Assembly (NCBI RefSeq): GCF_019469265.1 | Contig: NZ_CP048268.1 | Span: forward strand, 1,629,001 to 1,693,000 | From: Lactobacillus panisapium | GTDB lineage: Bacteria > Bacillota > Bacilli > Lactobacillales > Lactobacillaceae | DNA: 64,000 nt | Direction: 5' to 3' | In this document: in pieces, positions 58,483 through 64,000 of the stretch | Layout of the letters: each line of letters starts with the position of its first letter | Position numbering within the stretch: the first letter of the stretch is position 1 | Translations under genes and position numbers: made by a program | The notes under the pieces: model-generated | What the model saw: the letters and a program-made list of their open reading frames with translations, nothing else | What the model was told of the DNA's origin: nothing | Database searches by the model: none

Positions 58483-60720
58483 TTAATTTTGTGAATGATC
58501 ATCAGAGTGATCGTCATCACTTAAATTAGAATCTTTGTTTTGCTCAGACTCAGCAATATCTGCTTTTTCTGAACCATTTTCCTCAGGAAATTCAAGCTTT
58601 TCTGGATTCTCAGGATTTCTTTCTTCTGCTTCTTTATTCTTTTCTAAAGGAGTTTCGGATTTTTCCTCTTCAGAAATTTGCTCTTGTTTTTGCTCACTTG
58701 GTGGCAATGAATCTGCACCATCTGCCTTATGATTTTCTTTCTTTTCAGCAGCAGCTTTTGCTTCTTCATAAGTTGACGCTTTAGACTCACTTGGATATTC
58801 TTCAACCGTCTTTTCAGGCATTTTTCCAGTAGTGTAGAGTGACATAATCTGCTTTTCGTCTAAAGTTTCATACTTCAGCAAAGCTTCCGCAATGATGTGG
58901 TGCTTTTCACGATTATTCTTAACAATTTCAACCGCTTGTTCATGAGCTTCGTCAAGAATCTTCTTCACTGCTTCATCAATCTTAGCAGAAGTTGCTTCAC
59001 TATATGGTTTAAAGCCGTATGGATTAGTTTCGCCCTCTTTTTCAAGCTCAACCATTCCTAAAGAATCGGTCATACCATAATTAACAACCATGCTGTGAGC
59101 AATTTGCGTTGCCTGCTCGAAGTCGTTTGAGGCACCAGTTGATTGGTCACCAACAACAACTTCTTCACCTGCACGACCACCCATTAAACCAACAATTTGT
59201 TCCATTAATTGTTTCTTAGTCAACAGGAACTGATCGTCTTTTGGCAACATCAGGTTGTAACCACCAGTCCGTCCGTGAGGTACGATAGTAACTTTACGAA
59301 CTGTCCGTGAATCGCTTAAGACCAGCCCACAAATGGAGTGACCGGCTTCGTGAAAGGCAACTCGCTGACGCTCTTTCTTAGAAATCATGCTATTACGCTT
59401 AGCTGGGCCGGCAATGACACGATCTTCAGCTTCATCTAAATCACTTGCAGTAATTTCATTGCCATTGCGCCGAGCCGCAAGCAATGCAGCTTCATTCAAC
59501 AGGTTGGCCAAATCGGCACCAACAAAACCTGGTGTTTGGCGCGCAATTTCCTTTAAATCAACGTCGTCAGCTAACGGCATGTTCTTAGCGTGAACCCGTA
59601 AAATAGCTTCACGTCCGCGAACATCCGGAGTACCAACCAAGACTTTCCGGTCAAAACGACCAGGACGAAGCAAAGCTGGATCCAATACATCGGACCGGTT
59701 AGTTGCGGCAATAACAATTACACCTTCATTGCCCTCGAAACCATCCATTTCAACTAACAACTGGTTTAAGGTCTGTTCACGTTCATCGTTACCACCACCG
59801 CTGGCATTGCTACCACGACGACGACCGATTGCATCAATTTCATCGATAAAGATAATACTTGGTGCATTTTTCTTAGCATTGGTAAATAAATCACGTACAC
59901 GACTGGCACCAACACCGACAAACATTTCTACAAAGTCTGAACCAGAAATTGAGAAAAATGGTACATTGGCTTCACCAGCAACTGCCCGCGCAAGTAAGGT
60001 CTTACCAGTACCCGGAGGACCCTCAAGCAAAACACCAGACGGAATTTTAGCACCAAGCTTGGTAAATTTGGCTGGATTCTTAAGGAACTCAACCACTTCA
60101 ACCAATTCTTGCTTTTCTTCTTCTTCACCTGCAACATCAGAGAAACGAACTTTATTTTTCTTCGGATCTTCTGGCTTAACGTGTGAGCGACCAAAATTCA
60201 TGATGCCGCCGTTACCACCACGGCCACCGCCACTGCTTTGACTAATCATCATCCAAAGCATCACGATGAACAAAATGGTTGGCACAAGCATCACAATCGT
60301 GGAAATCCAATTACCAGACTGTGATTCGCCCTGAGTGGTCATCTTTGTACCACTCTTTTCAGCTAAGTTTTGAACATTCGAAACACTTGAATCATTTTGC
60401 AACATCGTTGTCGAAAAACGCGTTACTTTAGAACCAGAATTACCATTGAAGAAGTCAAAACTATTTTTTGACTGTCCCTTGGTACCCTGAGCAGTCTTGT
60501 AACTGCCTGATACAGTGTAAACACCATTGGAAGGCTGAACGTTAAAGTTTTTAACTTTTCCGTCATTTAAATCCTTCACAAATTCCGAGTAGCTAATGTT
60601 TTCACTACCACCGGAATTATCAGTTCCACCAAGTGCCCAGTTGATTCCCCCCAATAATAACAGGAAAACAACAATATAGAACAAGCCGTTTGAAAACAGC
60701 CGATTCCGGTTATTTTTCAT
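58483..60720 (-). CDS. ftsH: ATP-dependent zinc metalloprotease FtsH
   Basis: FtsH degrades membrane and regulatory proteins. It has 745 residues. Two membrane helices (about 10-28 and 130-155) flank an extracellular domain. The AAA domain has GPPGTGKT and an SRH region RPGRFDRKV, and the zinc protease site is HEAGH. A long acidic Glu/Ser-rich tail (about 650-745) extends past the usual end and looks disordered. The ATG at 60720 is 6 bases after GGAGG; an upstream in-frame start is less likely. It follows tilS. Confidence 0.97.
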   Translation of the reverse strand: MKNNRNRLFSNGLFYIVVFLLLLGGINWALGGTDNSGGSENISYSEFVKDLNDGKVKNFNVQPSNGVYTVSGSYKTAQGTKGQSKNSFDFFNGNSGSKVTRFSTTMLQNDSSVSNVQNLAEKSGTKMTTQGESQSGNWISTIVMLVPTILFIVMLWMMISQSSGGGRGGNGGIMNFGRSHVKPEDPKKNKVRFSDVAGEEEEKQELVEVVEFLKNPAKFTKLGAKIPSGVLLEGPPGTGKTLLARAVAGEANVPFFSISGSDFVEMFVGVGASRVRDLFTNAKKNAPSIIFIDEIDAIGRRRGSNASGGGNDEREQTLNQLLVEMDGFEGNEGVIVIAATNRSDVLDPALLRPGRFDRKVLVGTPDVRGREAILRVHAKNMPLADDVDLKEIARQTPGFVGADLANLLNEAALLAARRNGNEITASDLDEAEDRVIAGPAKRNSMISKKERQRVAFHEAGHSICGLVLSDSRTVRKVTIVPHGRTGGYNLMLPKDDQFLLTKKQLMEQIVGLMGGRAGEEVVVGDQSTGASNDFEQATQIAHSMVVNYGMTDSLGMVELEKEGETNPYGFKPYSEATSAKIDEAVKKILDEAHEQAVEIVKNNREKHHIIAEALLKYETLDEKQIMSLYTTGKMPEKTVEEYPSESKASTYEEAKAAAEKKENHKADGADSLPPSEQKQEQISEEEKSETPLEKNKEAEERNPENPEKLEFPEENGSEKADIAESEQNKDSNLSDDDHSDDHSQN

Positions 60721-60806
60721 AAAAAACCTCCGCAAAGTTCCTAAGGATATACGAATAAAAGTTTAACACAAATTTCAGTGATGCTCTAATATTTTAAAAT
60801 ATCTTA

Positions 60807-62066
60807 TTAAATATTGTCATATAAATAATATTGCTGCAATTCAGTTCGCTTATTTCGCTTAACATACGTTTTTTCAACAAAAACGGGCACCTCATCTGCT
60901 AACACTGCCAAGCAGTATGGGCGTAAAACATTGGGGATTCCCTTAGCAGCAAATTTTTTCTTGCTTTTAACGTGCTGCCCTGATATTAACTCCAGCCGCG
61001 TGCCGGGAGTTAATGAACCAACGACTAGAGCTGCACTAGCTGGAGCATAAAACCGTCCAACTAGCTTGCCAGAAGTACACGGCCTGGTTGCAATTAAGCA
61101 GTGGCGGTTATTAAAATCGAACTTTTGCCCCACACTAACATGATGCAGTTTTTCTTGCGGTGGCAAATTATTTTGGTAAAGATAAAAATAGGCTTGGTAA
61201 GTAATTAAGTTAAACTCGCCTAAGTGCTCATTGACGCGAATATGAAATTTTTGCCAAATAAAATACTGCCAGTAAAAAAGCTGTTGCTTTTTAGATAAAG
61301 ATGCAAGATGCGAAGTTTTGACGCGGTAAGCAATTCCTAAAAAATTCTCTGGCTGTCCGAGCTGGCTAAATTCTAACTCAACCAATGAATCTACCAAATT
61401 AAGCTGGTTAGTAAAGCGCAGAGCATTCAGACCAATTTGAGGATTTTCTTGTTTTAATAATGGAACAAGGTGATGGCGCAGACGATTACGCAAAACGTCG
61501 TCTTCATTGTTGGTCTCATCAATCACATACGGAATCTGCTTTTCCTGATCATATTTCAGCAGCGTTTCTTTTTCTAAAGACAAAAACGGACGCAAGAGCG
61601 TCCTGTCTTTCATTTTAGTTACGGCCTGTAAGCTATTCATTTCACTTGGATTTCCCGAACGAATAAACTTCAATAAAATATTTTCTAAAAGATCGTCACA
61701 ATGATGTGCAGTCAAGAGATAATCGGCATTATTTTCTTGCATCACTTGCACTAAAAAGTGGTACCGATATTCGCGGGCGGCAGCTTCAACTCCTTTTTGG
61801 GGATGTAAAACAGTCGGCCACACCCCATTAACCACCTTAATTGGCTTGTCACGGCAGTAAGCTGCAATTACTTCACCTTCACGAGCCGAATCAGCACGTA
61901 ATTGGTGATCCAAGTGGGCCGCAATGATGGCTAAATGATACTGCGACTGAAGTTCCTCCAGCATATCTAGCAGTGCCATCGAATCGGGGCCGCCACTAGT
62001 AGCAACTACGAGCGTCTTATTCTCAAGGGGCAACCCATGACGCTTAAAAAAATCATCAACTAGCAT
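60807..62066 (-). CDS. tilS: tRNA(Ile)-lysidine synthase
   Basis: TilS converts C34 of tRNA-Ile to lysidine so that AUA is read as Ile. It has 419 residues. The P-loop-like motif ATSGGPDSM is at about 24-32, and DETNNEDDVLRNRLRH is the tRNA recognition segment. The C-terminal domain covers about 320-419. The ATG overlaps the upstream S1-domain gene by 11 bases. In Firmicutes, tilS-ftsH is the normal order; hpt, usually between them, is missing here. Confidence 0.96.
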   Translation of the reverse strand: MLVDDFFKRHGLPLENKTLVVATSGGPDSMALLDMLEELQSQYHLAIIAAHLDHQLRADSAREGEVIAAYCRDKPIKVVNGVWPTVLHPQKGVEAAAREYRYHFLVQVMQENNADYLLTAHHCDDLLENILLKFIRSGNPSEMNSLQAVTKMKDRTLLRPFLSLEKETLLKYDQEKQIPYVIDETNNEDDVLRNRLRHHLVPLLKQENPQIGLNALRFTNQLNLVDSLVELEFSQLGQPENFLGIAYRVKTSHLASLSKKQQLFYWQYFIWQKFHIRVNEHLGEFNLITYQAYFYLYQNNLPPQEKLHHVSVGQKFDFNNRHCLIATRPCTSGKLVGRFYAPASAALVVGSLTPGTRLELISGQHVKSKKKFAAKGIPNVLRPYCLAVLADEVPVFVEKTYVKRNKRTELQQYYLYDNI

Positions 62067-62421
62067 AATCGGTCAATTCTTGCTGTAATTTGTTAATTTC
62101 CTTTTCGGCATCAGCAACTGTCTTAGCTAAAACGGTTAAGAAGTCTTCTTTTTTGGTGGTTGAAAATTCATTAGTATGGTCAATTAAACTAGGATCATTA
62201 ATCCGCGTTTTTGATAACCCTATTTTACCTTTGAAGTTATTAATTACGACTACCCTAATCGTCTCTCCGACCTGATAGTGGCGCTTTTCATGCAGCCAGT
62301 TATCGCCAAAATCATTATGGTGAATAAGGCCTGAAGTATTTTGCGGTAGCGATACGAAGATGCCTAAATCGGTAATATTGTTAATTTTACCAGTAACGCG
62401 CTGTCCTACTTGGTATTTCAT
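62056..62421 (-). CDS. S1 domain RNA-binding protein, YabR-like
   Basis: This protein of 121 residues has one S1 domain (about 1-72), with GQRVTGKINNITDLGIFVSLP and the typical GLIHHNDFGDNW. The rest is a helical C-terminal region. It is the YabR homologue found between divIC and tilS in low-GC Gram-positives; the function is not established, but RNA binding is likely. The ATG overlaps the divIC stop by one base, and its own end overlaps tilS. Confidence 0.88.
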   Translation of the reverse strand: MKYQVGQRVTGKINNITDLGIFVSLPQNTSGLIHHNDFGDNWLHEKRHYQVGETIRVVVINNFKGKIGLSKTRINDPSLIDHTNEFSTTKKEDFLTVLAKTVADAEKEINKLQQELTDYAS

Positions 62422-62795
62422 TAATTGTTATCTTTGTCCTCAGGTAAATTATAAACTGTTTCATTTGGCTTAGAATACAAGAACTTGAAGCGAACAAGTT
62501 TGGCCACGTAGTCAGGATCCTTCAAGTCATCGCGTTTAGCCAATAAAATCTTTTTCTGATTATTAATCTGCTTTAACGATTTCTTAGACGTTTGCACTTG
62601 CTCATTAATGCGGTTAGTTTGCGCATGCGTAACTGCTAGTTGAATGCCTAAAAAGGCAAACAAAACTAAAAAAGCCGCAATAATCCTGTTGCGTCGAACA
62701 CGATGTACTTCTTTTTCCCGTTTTTCCTGCTTTTTTCTCAAGCGTGCAACTCGCTCTTCTGGACTAAGCGAATTGTAAATACGTGGTCCTTTCAT
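62421..62795 (-). CDS. divIC: Septum formation protein DivIC
   Basis: DivIC (FtsB-like) forms a complex with FtsL and DivIB at the division septum. It has 124 residues. A basic cytoplasmic part (about 1-36), one membrane helix (about 37-57), a coiled coil (about 60-95) and a short outer domain follow. The helix and the coiled coil (TSKKSLKQINNQKKILLAK) support the assignment. It lies between rqcP and the S1 domain gene, as expected. Confidence 0.92.
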   Translation of the reverse strand: MKGPRIYNSLSPEERVARLRKKQEKREKEVHRVRRNRIIAAFLVLFAFLGIQLAVTHAQTNRINEQVQTSKKSLKQINNQKKILLAKRDDLKDPDYVAKLVRFKFLYSKPNETVYNLPEDKDNN

Positions 62796-62874
62796 AATTT
62801 TTTCCTTCTATTACTAAAATTACTAATTTCATTATAGCAAGACCACTTATAAAAGTCATTAAATAACAAAGTAA

Positions 62875-63117
62875 TTAATCAACTAATTCATATAGTTCAC
62901 TTGCTTCTGCTTTTTTGGTTGTTTCCTTAATGTCACAGACCTTGGCTTTTACTTCTTTAGCGCCATAGCCGACTTCAATAACATCACCGATCTTGACATC
63001 GTAACTCGACTTAACGACCTTATCATTAACTTTGATTCGACCCTGATCGGCCATTTCCTTAGCTACTGGACGTCTTTTGACCAAACGGGAAACTTTTAAA
63101 AATTTATCTATTCTCAT
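62875..63117 (-). CDS. rqcP: S4 domain protein RqcP/YabO
   Basis: This S4-domain RNA-binding protein of 80 residues works in ribosome quality control with RqcH, adding alanine tails to stalled nascent chains in Firmicutes. It has MRIDKFLKVSRLVKRRPVAKEM and GRIKVNDKVVKSSYDVKIGD. It lies between mfd and divIC as in Bacillus; the neighbours support this function. Confidence 0.92.
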   Translation of the reverse strand: MRIDKFLKVSRLVKRRPVAKEMADQGRIKVNDKVVKSSYDVKIGDVIEVGYGAKEVKAKVCDIKETTKKAEASELYELVD

Positions 63118-63130
63118 TTTTTACCTCAAA

Positions 63131-64000
63131 TTATCTTTGAATAATATCATTAGCGCCGGCCATAAATGTTGTTAATTCATTAAAAAGCTGTCTGCTCTGA
63201 ATTTTAGCTGGCAATTCTAATAAAACAATTAACCGTTTTTGTGGCGATAAGTTAATTCTAGCCTTTAAACTCACATGTTCCAAGGCTTTAAAAATATTCG
63301 GTCCTTCCAGCTCTCGGCTTGCCTCGTTATCAAATTCAACTTTGACTTGATTATTGCTTTTAGTAATAGTTAAAGCCTGCGCCAGATCCGCCTCAGTCTT
63401 CAATTTCGAAATTGCGAGGAGATTTTCAACCGGCTCCGGATAATCACCAAAGCGATCAATTAACTCATCCTGAATTTGTGCAATTTCATCAACATCAGCC
63501 GCCTTAATTTTCTTGTAGAACTCGATCTTTTCTTCCTGGTCAGCGATATAACTTTCTGGAATATATGCTTCCAAGCCCAGATCAATTTCTGCGTTACTCT
63601 TTTTAAGCTTTTTCTTGCCCTTACGCGTTTTAATGGCATCTGCCAGCATCTGTGAATACAAATCATACCCAACACTATCAATAAAGCCGTGCTGCTGGGC
63701 GCCCAGCATATTGCCTGCTCCACGAATTGACAAATCACGCATCGCAATTTTAAAACCCGAACCAAGCTCGGTAAAATCACGAATAGCATCAAGCCGCTTT
63801 TCCCCTATTTCCGTGAGCACCTTGTTAGGCTGATACAAGAAATAAGCATAGGCTAGCCGTGCGCTCCGGCCAATGCGGCCACGCAACTGGTATAGCTGAC
63901 TTAACCCATAATGGTCGGCGTCTTCAATAATCATTGTATTAACGTTGGGCATGTCGATGCCTGTTTCAATAATTGTGGTGGTCACCAAAATATCAAATTC
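63131..64000 (-). CDS. mfd: Transcription-repair coupling factor Mfd, partial (5' part outside window)
   Basis: This is the C-terminal part of Mfd, which frees stalled RNA polymerase and recruits UvrA. About 290 residues are visible and open to the right edge. The helicase motifs VTTTIIETGIDMPN (motif V) and QLRGRIGRSARLAYAY (motif VI) are clear, then the relay helix and the C-terminal D7 domain (IDLGLEAYIPESYI onward). The gene ends 13 bases before rqcP begins. The N-terminus and UvrB-like domain are outside the window. Confidence 0.97.
   Translation of the reverse strand, partial: EFDILVTTTIIETGIDMPNVNTMIIEDADHYGLSQLYQLRGRIGRSARLAYAYFLYQPNKVLTEIGEKRLDAIRDFTELGSGFKIAMRDLSIRGAGNMLGAQQHGFIDSVGYDLYSQMLADAIKTRKGKKKLKKSNAEIDLGLEAYIPESYIADQEEKIEFYKKIKAADVDEIAQIQDELIDRFGDYPEPVENLLAISKLKTEADLAQALTITKSNNQVKVEFDNEASRELEGPNIFKALEHVSLKARINLSPQKRLIVLLELPAKIQSRQLFNELTTFMAGANDIIQR

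Noticed and set aside
59729..60241. 170-codon plus-strand frame opposite ftsH
   Set aside because: It is antisense to the conserved AAA domain of FtsH and explained by its codon pattern.

Overview
The window looks like chromosome of a low-GC Lactobacillus sensu stricto (delbrueckii/acidophilus clade). The main reasons are the ribosomal protein and RNA polymerase sequences, the gene order of the S10-spc-alpha cluster, the ECF transporter genes placed after rplQ, and the ftsH-tilS-divIC-mfd block. A bee-gut or other sugar-rich niche would fit the sugar genes at the left end, but that is only a guess. Almost everything lies on the minus strand. No insertion sequence, prophage, CRISPR array or rRNA gene was seen.

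Layout. (1) 1-6395: a minus-strand mannoside operon, with split fructose-type PTS proteins (IIA, IIB, IIC) followed by two different GH38 alpha-mannosidases; the second is cut by the window edge. (2) 6396-6895: a 500-base gap with the operon promoter and a minus-strand structured RNA or terminator. (3) 6896-8670 (+): a PgaD-like membrane protein and a PgaC/IcaA-type polysaccharide synthase. (4) 8739-11652 (-): an unrecognised 450-residue protein paired with a SemiSWEET sugar carrier behind a good cre site, then an LD-carboxypeptidase/MccF-type peptidase. (5) 11908-16889: three stress or envelope modules, namely PadR-DUF1700-DUF4097 (-), SdpR-SdpI (+), and a MacB-type ABC transporter pair (+), each with a visible palindrome near its promoter. 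(6) 17033-39135 (-): the translation block: rplM-rpsI, truA, ecfT-ecfA2-ecfA1, then the alpha, spc and S10 operons with rpoA, adk and secY, and the str operon (rpsL-rpsG-fusA). (7) 39315-47391: an orphan prepilin peptidase (+), then rpoC and rpoB (-). (8) 47604-52433: clpC, a small membrane protein, a compact intergenic locus that looks like a divergent type I toxin-antitoxin pair, tRNA-Pro and tRNA-Gly, and a DUF2785 gene (+). (9) 52513-64000 (-): mfd (partial), rqcP, divIC, yabR, tilS, ftsH, hslO, an ABC exporter and a histidine phosphatase, dusB and lysS.

Most of the window is housekeeping: ribosome assembly, transcription, protein quality control (ClpC, FtsH, HslO) and tRNA modification or charging (TruA, TilS, DusB, LysS). 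The accessory parts are the sugar loci at the left, the envelope-response modules at 11.9-16.9 kb, the ABC/phosphatase pair at 55.2-57.5 kb, and the small locus at 50.6-50.95 kb.

The most interesting signal is that small locus. A 29-residue amphipathic peptide with a perfect ribosome binding site is read leftward. A second, rightward RNA carries a 12-base stretch, plus a start-codon-covering pentamer, complementary to the peptide mRNA. The two extended -10 promoters lie back to back only 6 bases apart. Also notable are the many TTG and GTG starts in essential genes, several structured mRNA leaders, and the palindromes that overlap promoters.
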